Shown in pieces: positions 26,716 through 35,168 of a DNA stretch of 60,822 nucleotides. Origin of the DNA: an uncultured Eubacteriales bacterium (GTDB taxonomy: Bacteria > Bacillota > Clostridia > Saccharofermentanales > Fastidiosipilaceae). A program made the translations under genes and the position numbers. The stretch spans positions 1 through 60,822 of the forward strand of contig CABKML010000008.1 of the NCBI GenBank assembly GCA_902373515.1. The letters run 5' to 3'. The notes under the pieces are model-generated. The model was not told where the DNA came from, did not search any database, and saw only the letters and a list, made by a program, of their open reading frames with translations. The first letter of the stretch is position 1, and every line of letters starts with the position of its first letter.

Positions 26716-27202
26716 CCAACTTTATAAAATCAACAACTTCCCCTAACCACATTTTTTCATTTTTCAAGTTGATATTAAATTTATTTAATAAGCCAATATC
26801 ATCACATTTATACTCTGCAATAAACCCTAAATTTTTCACATCAAATTTCCTTGAAGTATATAGAACAGATACGATCCCATCGCTACAAATAACTTTTCTA
26901 ATCGTATAATTATTACCGGTGAGGTTGGCAAAAAACGTTTTATCTGTTATTTCCTTTTTTTCTATTATTTCTAATTTGTCATTAAATTTATAAATACTAT
27001 TGTTGTCTGTAATTGTATATATATTATCCTTATAAGCATATGAAAAAATTATTTTTTCTTTGTCAAACAAATACTCCAGCACTTCATATGTTTCACTATT
27101 CAAAACACCTATTGCTGATTTGGCTGCCACATTTTGAGAACTGTTTGAGTTATCATTACCGTAAGTAACTATTTTATTATTACACTCTATCAGTTTTAGC
27201 AC
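26696..27202 (-). CDS. C-terminal part of a frameshifted lipoprotein gene, unknown function
   Basis: Open frame of 168 residues that starts with GTG inside the end of the preceding frame (23-bp overlap). It has no ribosome binding site of its own. The content is repetitive Tyr/Ile/Asp-rich beta-strand-like sequence, for example DNIYTITDNNSIYKFNDKLE, which suggests a beta-propeller continued from the upstream frame. Removing one A from the AAAA run at 27194-27197 would join both frames as DKDSAKLIECNNKIVTYG. The last residues ESAASG are encoded by the duplicated terminator segment, so the true C-terminus has probably been replaced. Confidence 0.55.
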   Translation of the reverse strand: MLKLIECNNKIVTYGNDNSNSSQNVAAKSAIGVLNSETYEVLEYLFDKEKIIFSYAYKDNIYTITDNNSIYKFNDKLEIIEKKEITDKTFFANLTGNNYTIRKVICSDGIVSVLYTSRKFDVKNLGFIAEYKCDDIGLLNKFNINLKNEKMWLGEVVDFIKLESAASG

Positions 27203-27800
27203 TATCTTTGTCTATAATCGTAATTCCGTTTTTTTTATCATTTTCACTATATGATTCTACAAATATCTTACCGTTTTTATCTAATGCACCGTTTAAATAT
27301 TGATTTACTAATGTAGAGCGTTTTTTTTGACCTTTATAGGAATAAATCACATCACTTAAATACTCATTATTAATCCTGCCGACATTAACCGTTTCAATAA
27401 GGGTTTTCTCCCCTTTTCTTGTAAACCAGGATGCTGAATATTTATTGTTTTTTTGTTCGTTTGCATTTGAATATTTTTCTATTTTACCATTACTATCCAA
27501 TATGTAATGTTCATTCAGCCTATTAGAAGTTAAAAATAGTTTTCCTTTAAAGTAATTGATTGAATTGATGCTATATCCTTTATAAGCATAACTTTGAAGA
27601 AGTGCCCCATCGCTATTCAAAAATAACAACTTTGAATATGGCTCCCTTGCTCGCGAAAGAGAAACTATATACTTAGAATTTTCTATATTGACTTTTTTAT
27701 CTGTACTAATGTTTTCATGAGTACAAGCAACTAAAAATATCAGCGTTGCAACAAGCAACACTGATATTGGAGGTGTAGAGTTAATTTTTATAGAACACAT
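27180..27800 (-). CDS. N-terminal part of a frameshifted lipoprotein gene, unknown function
   Basis: Lipoprotein of 206 residues from the ATG at 27800, preceded by GGAGGAG; a TTG 18 bp upstream overlaps that site. The signal ends at FLVAC with Cys26. The mature part has repeated strand-like phrases such as KLLFLNSDGALLQSYAY and HYILDSNGKIEKYS, resembling a beta-propeller. The frame ends shortly after an A-rich run, and the next frame continues the same style of sequence, so this is probably one gene of about 370 codons carrying a 1-nt insertion. Base composition is clearly more AT-rich than the neighbours, consistent with acquisition. Confidence 0.6.
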   Translation of the reverse strand: MCSIKINSTPPISVLLVATLIFLVACTHENISTDKKVNIENSKYIVSLSRAREPYSKLLFLNSDGALLQSYAYKGYSINSINYFKGKLFLTSNRLNEHYILDSNGKIEKYSNANEQKNNKYSASWFTRKGEKTLIETVNVGRINNEYLSDVIYSYKGQKKRSTLVNQYLNGALDKNGKIFVESYSENDKKNGITIIDKDSAKTDRV

Positions 27801-27935
27801 ATGTCCCTTCTCCTCCAACTAACTCTGCCGGTGATACAGGTTCCCAATCTCCTAAATTCATTCTTGTTTGTTGTTATTCTTGTTACCTCTGACCTTTTTT
27901 ACTCTTGTTTTTAGTCCCTTATTTCGATTAAGATA

Positions 27936-27964
27936 ATAATATTACAATGATTTTTATTAGTCAA
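27936..27964 (-). promoter_or_regulatory. Promoter of the lipoprotein cassette
   Basis: Minus-strand -35 TTGACT (27959-27964), 17-bp spacer and -10 TATTAT (27936-27941), about 130 bp before the lipoprotein start. The cassette therefore carries its own promoter. Confidence 0.6.
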
Positions 27965-28031
27965 TAGTTTTTGTTATCTTATTATAATTTGTCAGTTACG
28001 CCTGCTATAGTGCCTGCACCTAAATCTCATA

Positions 28032-28144
28032 ACAGCGATTCTATCGGCCGGAGAGAAAAATGTATTAAGCTGCTCTACTAGCCTTTTCCTGCAGTTGCAG
28101 AAAGAAAAACGGCGCCGGTATTTTTCACCCCGACGCCGCTGATT
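28032..28144. repeat. Right copy of the duplicated gene-tail/terminator segment
   Basis: Starts with a 49-bp fragment of the regulator gene's 3' end, including its TAG stop, although the intact regulator gene is 1.4 kb away. It then repeats the terminator hairpin. The fragment has no start codon and is a gene remnant. Confidence 0.9.
28101..28138 (-). terminator. Terminator of the large adhesin gene (right copy)
   Basis: Stem CGGCGTCGG / CCGGCGCCG on the minus strand (28130-28138 with 28110-28118) followed by TTTTTCTTT, about 30 bp after the adhesin stop codon. Confidence 0.8.
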
Positions 28145-28170
28145 AAGCGATCAACAAATTAGCTAACAAA

Positions 28171-31100
28171 TTAATGTTTTTTCTTATAAATAAGCGAGAA
28201 CAGAAGTGCGGCCAAGGTGACCAATGATAAACTCGAGCCGGCTACTTCGCCTGTCTTGCTGACGGCATGCGCTTTCCTCTTGTTCTCAGTATTAGTCACA
28301 GCTGTAGTTTCCTGTGTCGGCGTGGACTCTCCTGCAGTCGGTCCAGGTTGCGGCGCAGGTGCAGGTCCGGGTTGTGGCGCAGGTCCGGGGCCCGGTTGTG
28401 GCGCAGGTGCAGGTCCGGGTCCGGGTTGTGGCGCAGGCCCCGGCTGTGGTGCAGGTCCGGGACCGGGTTGCGGCGCAGGTCCGGGTCCGGGTTGCGGCGC
28501 AGGTCCAGGTTGCGGTGCAGGTCCGGGCCCCGGCTGCGGTTGCGGCTGCGGCTGAGGTTGCGGTTGCGGTTCATCGCTCAAACCTATCGGGCTGTCCAAC
28601 TTACCCGTACCACTTACATTCGCCGCCTGCAGCTTCAGTTTTCCTTGCTGCAGCGAGAACTTCAAAGGCTCGGTATTCAACTTGTAACCTTTGGGGGCAA
28701 CAGTTTCCTGCAAAACATAATCACCGTCGGCCAAATCAAAAATGTAAATGCGGCCGGCAGCATTAGTCGTATAATTATGCAAAACTTTATCGCCCTGCTT
28801 CAAAACATATTGCGCATCGGCCACCGGAATTGCAGCATCCTTCGCATTCGTTTTCGCAAAGACGAAGAAATTGCCCTTTTTCATATCCGCCCAGGCGGCA
28901 TAGGTTTTCACATCGGCCGTAACTTGTCCGGTTGCCTTGATCTCTTTTCCGTTAACCAGAGCATTGACCTTATTGGAAATAGTATCGGCAGTCAAATCGG
29001 TCGGAACCAACGATGTTTCATATTCAATATGATATGCAATCTTCTTATCGTTTGCAGGTTGCGGCAGAACGAAATGCAACTGATGCTGCTTCCGATCATA
29101 AGTGACAACGACTTTGCCCGCGGCCGCTTGGTGCGCAAGTTCACAAGCTGTGAACTTGGTCTGATCGTAGCCTGAAGTTTCCAGGGAACTGTTGCAGGTA
29201 ATTTTGAATTTGCTCAAATCCACTTGTCCGGCGGCATCAACATAGACACCGACATTCTTATCCAAAGTATCAATCAGCTCCACTTTTTCCAAATTCGCCG
29301 TGTACGGACGGTAGTCAATTTTCCAGGTAATAACGGTATTTCCTTTATCCGTTGCCTGCAAAGTCGGTACAGTCTTTTCCAATAACAACATTTTGGCATC
29401 GAAATCGCATTTGGCGGTATGGGGCAACTTGTCGTTGAAGCTTAGTTCCACTTCATTGCTCATGGTGCTGCCGTTATCTCCTTGGACAGAATTTTGCAAA
29501 AGTTCGGCGAAATCCGCCTCCGGCACCTGCAATTTGTAAACGAGGATATAAGTCTGACTGTTGTAGTTCTTAAATTTCCAAGTTGCAGTATTCGGGGTAA
29601 AATCGACAATTTGGGCTGCTTCGGCGGCACTCAGACGTTTGACAGCCTGCGCGTCCTCGCCGTATTGATACTGACCGTTGGAGTTGTCGTAGAGGCCGCT
29701 AAAGAAGAATTTTTGCCCGAGCTTGTAAGCGGATTTTTGCGCCTGATAAAGCACGAAATTCTCCTGCCCTTTAATCGGGGCAATTTTCCAACCTGCAGGC
29801 AGCTTATCTTTGAGGACAAGTTGGCTGAAATCAACATTTTTCAGGCTGTCGGTCGCCAGCGTTTTCTGATAATCGGCAAAGTTTATGCCCATGGCGTTGA
29901 CTGTCACGCGGAAATAGATAGCGTGATCCTGACAATCCAATAATTTATCCTGAGCAGCATCGGCATTGTTGATGCTGTCGACATTTTCAATATCAACGTT
30001 GCGCGGCAAGATTCGCTTGCTGAGAATATCGCCTTCCAGATGGTAACGTTCTTCGCTCGTTTGTATGTTTTTGAGGGAAGGGTCGCTGGAGAAAACTACG
30101 GTATTTCTCTGATGCAAATATACATCATGGTTATTAGCTTGCATGGACAATTTATGCGCCGTAGAGAATTCGCCCTCCTTGCCGCTGAGCAAATTTTGCA
30201 GCTGTGTTTTGAGGGTAAACTCGTGTTTCAAAGCTTTCTGCTCGGATGCTTTGGGACTGATTACCAGAATTTCTCCGACTTTTTTGTCACCGCACTTCAG
30301 CGGCACGATTTTGTCCAAATTCAAAGTGGTCGAGGCGAATGAATTTTTGACATAAGCGATATTCCAGTTAATCGGCCAGCTTAGTTCTACCGGGTCATCA
30401 CCGTAGTTGTAACTCAAGCGAAAATAAGTGTTCAGCACCTTGCTGTCGAAGCCCTCGGCCTGCAGACCTTTGGAGCTTTTATAATCCGCTGTTAACGCTT
30501 GGTAATCACCGTAATAGAATATTTCGTAAAATTTGCCGTCCTTGGAAGGGAACATATTGTCGTATTCCAAGTTAATTTTCCAAGGCAATATTCCCTGGCG
30601 CAAATCGTCGGCATCAGGATCGTTAATCGTCGTTTTGGTCAAGGTCGGTGCTGCCTGATAAGAGGCGGAGGAGTCGGCGCTGAAGGCGTCCTGCGGTAAA
30701 GGTTTGTTCGCCCATTCTTTCGGGCCGACAGCGACTGTCGCTATGTTCTTCAACAATTCCTGTTCATAGGATTTGTAAAGGCCATCATCCTCATCATCGG
30801 CGTTAAGTAAAATCGCTTGGCTCAAGTTCACGTCGAGAGCAAACACATGGCTGATCTGCAGGACATATTCGCCCGTCATTTCCGGCAGGAATATACCCGT
30901 CGCCTGTAACAGTTTTTTATCTTTCGGTATGGCTATTTGCGGTGCTTTCTCACCTACGTTATAGGCCTGTGTTTTGTCAGGCTGCGCCGGAATCTCGCTG
31001 ACGGTATTAACAGTCACCGGCTGTAATTCTTCTTTGCCGTTATTGACGACTTTTCTTTGAAGTGTCAATTTGGTTGCTTTCGGCTTCGGCAGGTTCGCTT

Positions 31101-32298
31101 TGGTGGGAATCAGCAGTGTATCAATGATCCAGACATTACCGAGTTTTTGCTTGTCTTTGCCCAAATCGACCGTCCAGTTGACGATTTGATCATGCGTATT
31201 TTTATCTTCCTCAACTCCTGCCAGTTTCTTGGTCACGGTCAAGGTTCTTTCAACTGTGATGGAAGCTGCGGCGGACGCTACCTGTTCCTGTCCCTGCAAT
31301 AAAAGCGCCGTATTTTCGACTTTTTTGCTCTTTCCCTGTTTATCCGTCTCGCTCCAAATTATTTGCGTGTTAAATTTGATTTCCGGCTGCCCGGGTGTCG
31401 CTGCTTGGGCAGAGTCAGTTTCTGTTAAAGTGTAAGTTAACAATTTGTTCGCGGCATCATAAGTCGGTTTAACTTTTTGGCCGTTTACGGTAAAGGTGTC
31501 GGCAATGTAATCGCCTACCTGACTCAAATCTTCTTTGATTGTCAAGCCGGCTAAAGAGACTTGTTTATTATTTTTTTGTCCTTGGGGCGTCAAAGTCCAA
31601 CTTGCCGTATGTTCATCTACAACTGTACCGCTTTTGTTCATGCTGTATGTTGCTTTCGGCGCGTGCGGGTCTGCCGGCAATTTGACCGGAATATTCTTGT
31701 CCAAAACCTGTATATGGTCAACCGGCTCATCCGGTTTATCCGGCTTAGTGTCCGCTGCAAACGGGGCTTCAAAGCTGACTGTCAGTTCCGTCCAGGCGTT
31801 TTGTTCATAATTGAACTTGCCTTTAGGGTCGTTTTCCAAGCTTTGGAATTTAATTTTGGCCTTGGTTACGCCGTCATTATCCTTGCTGATAACGATGTTG
31901 CCGATAGTTTGCTTGCTGGTGGCTAAATACACCGGAATTGCTTTAGTTGCATCTCCCTTGTAAGAAAAATTCTTACCTAAAACTATTTCGGCATAATCTC
32001 CCTCGTCAACCTGCATGGCCGCCGTTTTGCCCTGTTCTTTATAGGCTTCCAAGTTACGGTTGTCGACGATGGCAAAGCTGAAGGCAAACTGCAAATTAAA
32101 AGGTTTGGTCCAATCTATTTTGTCGCTTGCAATCTCCGCTCCGCCCTGTTTGAAAACAAACTGCAGGTTCTGCAACTGTTTGCTCTTGTCTTTCGCATCG
32201 GCTGTTGCTGTTGCTGCAAGCGGTCGTATGAAAGCTGTGGTTAATATCATTAAAATCGCAATACTGAAAGCGAATGTCTTAAATCCAAGTTTACGCAT
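28171..32298 (-). CDS. Large wall-anchored adhesin with collagen-adhesin/SpaA-like domains
   Basis: Surface protein of 1375 residues. A signal peptide covers about 1-32. A long series of beta-rich, isopeptide-adhesin-like domains follows (for example NNKQVSLAGLTIKEDLSQVGDY-type phrases, short form LAGLTIKEDLSQVGD). Near 1180-1260 there is a SpaA/Cna-B-like domain with the pilin E-box DYVLQETVAPKGYKL. A Pro/Gly/Gln-rich stalk of PQPGPGPA repeats precedes the anchor. The C-terminus has HAVSKTGE, a hydrophobic helix and KKKH, in place of a canonical LPXTG signal. The 3' half of the gene contains a highly repetitive GC-rich tract (28340-28570). No sortase is nearby. Likely role is host attachment (inference). 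Confidence 0.85.
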   Translation of the reverse strand: MRKLGFKTFAFSIAILMILTTAFIRPLAATATADAKDKSKQLQNLQFVFKQGGAEIASDKIDWTKPFNLQFAFSFAIVDNRNLEAYKEQGKTAAMQVDEGDYAEIVLGKNFSYKGDATKAIPVYLATSKQTIGNIVISKDNDGVTKAKIKFQSLENDPKGKFNYEQNAWTELTVSFEAPFAADTKPDKPDEPVDHIQVLDKNIPVKLPADPHAPKATYSMNKSGTVVDEHTASWTLTPQGQKNNKQVSLAGLTIKEDLSQVGDYIADTFTVNGQKVKPTYDAANKLLTYTLTETDSAQAATPGQPEIKFNTQIIWSETDKQGKSKKVENTALLLQGQEQVASAAASITVERTLTVTKKLAGVEEDKNTHDQIVNWTVDLGKDKQKLGNVWIIDTLLIPTKANLPKPKATKLTLQRKVVNNGKEELQPVTVNTVSEIPAQPDKTQAYNVGEKAPQIAIPKDKKLLQATGIFLPEMTGEYVLQISHVFALDVNLSQAILLNADDEDDGLYKSYEQELLKNIATVAVGPKEWANKPLPQDAFSADSSASYQAAPTLTKTTINDPDADDLRQGILPWKINLEYDNMFPSKDGKFYEIFYYGDYQALTADYKSSKGLQAEGFDSKVLNTYFRLSYNYGDDPVELSWPINWNIAYVKNSFASTTLNLDKIVPLKCGDKKVGEILVISPKASEQKALKHEFTLKTQLQNLLSGKEGEFSTAHKLSMQANNHDVYLHQRNTVVFSSDPSLKNIQTSEERYHLEGDILSKRILPRNVDIENVDSINNADAAQDKLLDCQDHAIYFRVTVNAMGINFADYQKTLATDSLKNVDFSQLVLKDKLPAGWKIAPIKGQENFVLYQAQKSAYKLGQKFFFSGLYDNSNGQYQYGEDAQAVKRLSAAEAAQIVDFTPNTATWKFKNYNSQTYILVYKLQVPEADFAELLQNSVQGDNGSTMSNEVELSFNDKLPHTAKCDFDAKMLLLEKTVPTLQATDKGNTVITWKIDYRPYTANLEKVELIDTLDKNVGVYVDAAGQVDLSKFKITCNSSLETSGYDQTKFTACELAHQAAAGKVVVTYDRKQHQLHFVLPQPANDKKIAYHIEYETSLVPTDLTADTISNKVNALVNGKEIKATGQVTADVKTYAAWADMKKGNFFVFAKTNAKDAAIPVADAQYVLKQGDKVLHNYTTNAAGRIYIFDLADGDYVLQETVAPKGYKLNTEPLKFSLQQGKLKLQAANVSGTGKLDSPIGLSDEPQPQPQPQPQPQPGPGPAPQPGPAPQPGPGPAPQPGPGPAPQPGPAPQPGPGPAPAPQPGPGPAPQPGPAPAPQPGPTAGESTPTQETTAVTNTENKRKAHAVSKTGEVAGSSLSLVTLAALLFSLIYKKKH
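28340..28570. repeat. Short-unit GC-rich tandem repeat encoding the Pro/Gly-rich stalk
   Basis: Degenerate units around CCGGGTCCGGGTTGTGGCGC on the plus strand encode PQPGPGPA-type repeats in the adhesin. Such tracts vary in length by slippage between strains. Confidence 0.85.
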
Positions 32299-32412
32299 AT
32301 ACTCTCCGTGTCGATTATATATTTATCTCCCGACTCCCTCACCATATACCTCCGACTTCCGGCTGTCAACAGCTATTCCGGCGACAAAACGTTTAACGAC
32401 CGGTAAAGAAAA

Positions 32413-32431
32413 GCCGCTTCCGGGAAGCGGC
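32413..32431 (-). terminator. Terminator of the maltodextrin operon
   Basis: GCCGCTT and AAGCGGC flank a 5-base loop at 32413-32431, followed on the minus strand by TTTTCTTT. It lies 7 bp after the stop of the small 44-residue gene, which supports that gene as part of the operon. Confidence 0.75.
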
Positions 32432-32437
32432 CTGATT

Positions 32438-32572
32438 TTACCAATCGCATTGTAATATGCGTTCTCCCTGCAAACTATTATTTTTCGCAGAAATAGGCTG
32501 TATCATTAAATTTAATACCAGCAATCCAAGCCCTAAGCTGACTAGCAGTTTTGAAATTTTTCCTTTATTCAT
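32438..32572 (-). CDS. Small 44-residue membrane or secreted peptide at the end of the maltodextrin operon
   Basis: Unrecognised small gene. The ATG at 32572 overlaps the last codons of the GH13 gene, so translation would be coupled. The peptide begins MNKGKISKLLVSLGLGLLV, then LNLMIQPISAKNN, a positively charged start and a hydrophobic segment like a signal peptide or single membrane helix. It ends ERILQCDW just before the operon terminator. There is no good separate ribosome binding site, only GAAGAAG. It could be a small membrane peptide or a secreted peptide; it could also be chance coding, but its fit between stop and terminator argues for a gene. Confidence 0.45.
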   Translation of the reverse strand: MNKGKISKLLVSLGLGLLVLNLMIQPISAKNNSLQGERILQCDW

Positions 32573-34304
32573 CTTCTTCAATCTCCCAAATTGCATAAGC
32601 ATATGGCATCATCGTATGTTCGTCCTGATTGTAACCGTAGCTGAATATCGGTGTTTCAGAGGGTAAATTGACAAATTGCTCATTCACACAAGCTGATACA
32701 TTAAGAGCTACAACTACTTTTTTTCTCCCCCTTGCCCGAGCGAAAACAAAATTACCGGCCGGAGAATAATCAAGAACCTGAAAACTCCCGCTTACTAAGC
32801 ATTCATTATTTTGACGAATTCGGATCAAATGCTGAAAAAAGTTCCGATCATCAATTATAGCTTTATCCCACGGCATAGCGCCTCGCCACGAGTATTCATC
32901 TTCCCCCTGTACCCCCAATTCGTCACCGTAAAACACACAAGGAACTCCGACAGCCGTAAATAAAAAGACTTCTGCCAAATAAAAACGTTCAGGGCAAATA
33001 CACAAACTTCTGAAACGGCTGACATCATGACTATCCAACAAATTTAATTGACCTTGAACAATAGGAAAAGGATAACGCCAATTCATTTTTATTAATCTGC
33101 TGTTAAATTCGGCCGCATCTATTTTACCGCTTGCGAAAAAGTCACGACAATGTCTGCGAAAATCATAATTCATAGTTGAATCGAACATATCTCCTTGCAG
33201 CCAACGTGCAGAATTTTCCCAAATTTCTGCAATTAAAACACTGTCAGGCTTAGCCTTCTTTGCTGTTTTTCTAAATGCTCGCCAAAAGTCCTTATCCAAT
33301 TCATTAGCAACATCCAGACGCCAACCGTCTACATCAAATTCTTCAATCCAATAACGACAAACATCCAAAAAATAATTACGAACTTCCGGATTGGAACTAT
33401 TCAATTTCGGCATTTTCGGCTCATAAGCAAAGCAGGAATATTGCGGTTTCTCGCCGCTTTCCGGTCGCCTTACCGGGAACTGCAAATTATAAAACCAGTC
33501 TTTATAACGTGAATTTTCACCATTTTTGACAACATCATCAAAAGCGAAAAAATACCAACTGCAATGATTGAAAACACCATCTATAATTATGTGCATTCCT
33601 CGTGCATGTACAGCTTGTACAAGTTCTCTAAAATCGGCATCAGTGCCCAGATTAGGAGATACATGATAATAATCAAGTAAGTCATAACGATGATATTCTG
33701 CTGCCGTAAAAATAGGATTCAGATACAAACAGTTAAAACCCAACTCGGTAATATAATCGATATTTGCAATTATTCCTCTTATCGTACCGCCCAAACGGGA
33801 ATGTAATGTTTGTCCGGTCTTTTGGTCAAAAAAGGATTGAGCTTGACAGCTCAGATTTCTTGCAGAATCGGCAAAACTATCAGGAAATATATTATAAACA
33901 ACAGCTTTCTTCAACCATGCCGGCACATCGCTTATTTCTTCTCGCCGTATAAAAGGGTACTGATAAAACTCACTGCGCTCAGTCGGTATAGTTTTTGCCA
34001 TAATGTCCGCATACAAATACAACGTTTCCTTTGCCGATTCCAAGGAAAAATAATAACATACTCGATCATATTCACTATTTATCGTGGTTTCATAATAATC
34101 GAAGTAAGCATCACTTGCTACTTTTTCCATATTTTGGGGACGAAATCGTACTTGAGGATGCGGGTCAACTCGATCTCCGTAAAATAAAGTACATCTTTTT
34201 AAGTTATTTCTTGCTGCCTGCAGTCTGATTGTTAAGCAATATTCTGCCGGTGCATAAGCAAATTCCGATAGCGGTCTATGCCGTACGGCCTGTCTATTAA
34301 TCAT
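32565..34304 (-). CDS. GH13 alpha-glycosidase (neopullulanase/cyclomaltodextrinase type)
   Basis: Intracellular alpha-amylase-family enzyme of 579 residues that hydrolyses imported maltodextrins or cyclodextrins. An N-terminal beta-domain (about 1-115, CBM34-like) precedes the catalytic barrel. Catalytic motifs are GWRLDVANE (nucleophile Asp), SVLIAEIWEN (acid/base Glu) and LLDSHDVSRF (third Asp); HIIIDGVFNHCSW and FYGDELGVQGEDE also match. No signal peptide is present. AAAGGGA precedes the start. It follows the MalG-type permease gene by 28 bp and overlaps a small gene at its end. Confidence 0.93.
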   Translation of the reverse strand: MINRQAVRHRPLSEFAYAPAEYCLTIRLQAARNNLKRCTLFYGDRVDPHPQVRFRPQNMEKVASDAYFDYYETTINSEYDRVCYYFSLESAKETLYLYADIMAKTIPTERSEFYQYPFIRREEISDVPAWLKKAVVYNIFPDSFADSARNLSCQAQSFFDQKTGQTLHSRLGGTIRGIIANIDYITELGFNCLYLNPIFTAAEYHRYDLLDYYHVSPNLGTDADFRELVQAVHARGMHIIIDGVFNHCSWYFFAFDDVVKNGENSRYKDWFYNLQFPVRRPESGEKPQYSCFAYEPKMPKLNSSNPEVRNYFLDVCRYWIEEFDVDGWRLDVANELDKDFWRAFRKTAKKAKPDSVLIAEIWENSARWLQGDMFDSTMNYDFRRHCRDFFASGKIDAAEFNSRLIKMNWRYPFPIVQGQLNLLDSHDVSRFRSLCICPERFYLAEVFLFTAVGVPCVFYGDELGVQGEDEYSWRGAMPWDKAIIDDRNFFQHLIRIRQNNECLVSGSFQVLDYSPAGNFVFARARGRKKVVVALNVSACVNEQFVNLPSETPIFSYGYNQDEHTMMPYAYAIWEIEEDE

Positions 34305-34331
34305 CTTCTTATCCCTTTCATTTTTATTAAA

Positions 34332-35168
34332 TCAGCCTTTAACTCCGCCGCTTGCCAAGCCGGACACTACATGTTTCTGAATATAAAAGAAAACAAACAG
34401 AACAGGTATTGAAGTTAAAATTGCAGCAGCTGAAAACAACGGCCAGTTTCTGGAATAATCAGTTGCCTGTAAGGAAAAAAGACCGAGTGCCAAAGTATAA
34501 TTAGCTTCACCTGTAATAAAAATTGTAGCGAAAATATATTCATTCCAAGCCGTAATAAATACAAGAACTGAGGTAACTATTATATTGGGCATAGCAAGTG
34601 GTAAAATAATTTTCTCAATTAACTTTAGATCATTAGCGCCGTCAATCCTTGCCGCTTCTTCCATGTCAATTGATATACTATCGAAATAACCTTTCATGCT
34701 CCAAAAAGCAAAAATTGCTATTGTTCCGCAATAAATCAGCACTAAGCCTGTCATTGTATTAATAAGATGCATAATCTTCATCATCCGATAAATGGCAAAC
34801 ATAGAAAGAATTGTCGGGAAAGCATTTAATAACAGCAACAAATTTCCCAGTTGTGTTTTACCTTTAAATTTATAGCGGGAAAAAGAATAAGCAGCCGGAA
34901 TGGTAATTCCCATCGTCAATATAACTGTTAAAAAACTGAGAGTAATTGAATTTTTCAGCCAGGAAAGGAAAGGCTTATCTTTGATAATTGCAATATAATT
35001 CGCAATAGTCAACTGTTTGGGGAATAAACTGAATTCACTGGAAAATAAGCTGTTGGAACCGTTAATTGAAACTGAAAAAGCATATACAATCGGCACTAAG
35101 GTAACAACGCACATCAACAGCAGAAAAATATTAACCATCCACAATTTTAAGCGACGATACTTGAACAT
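34332..35168 (-). CDS. Maltodextrin ABC transporter permease, MalG type
   Basis: Inner-membrane permease of 278 residues. The cytoplasmic EAA loop reads EEAARIDGANDLKLIEKIILP (core AARIDGAND). The C-terminus VVSGLASGGVKG is characteristic of MalG-type proteins. Its ATG directly follows the TAA of the MalF-type gene, and GGAGGT stands upstream within that gene's last codons, so the two are translationally coupled. No MalK-type ATPase is in the operon. Confidence 0.93.
   Translation of the reverse strand: MFKYRRLKLWMVNIFLLLMCVVTLVPIVYAFSVSINGSNSLFSSEFSLFPKQLTIANYIAIIKDKPFLSWLKNSITLSFLTVILTMGITIPAAYSFSRYKFKGKTQLGNLLLLLNAFPTILSMFAIYRMMKIMHLINTMTGLVLIYCGTIAIFAFWSMKGYFDSISIDMEEAARIDGANDLKLIEKIILPLAMPNIIVTSVLVFITAWNEYIFATIFITGEANYTLALGLFSLQATDYSRNWPLFSAAAILTSIPVLFVFFYIQKHVVSGLASGGVKG

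Noticed and set aside
28217..29175. Long plus-strand open frames rich in Gly/Ala/Cys or Arg/Ser
   Set aside because: They are antisense shadows of the repetitive Pro/Gly-coding tract of the adhesin gene and have no ribosome binding site.
32314..32319. TATAAT on the minus strand just upstream of the adhesin gene
   Set aside because: It lies so close to the start codon that the transcript would begin at or within the ribosome binding site, and no acceptable -35 is present.
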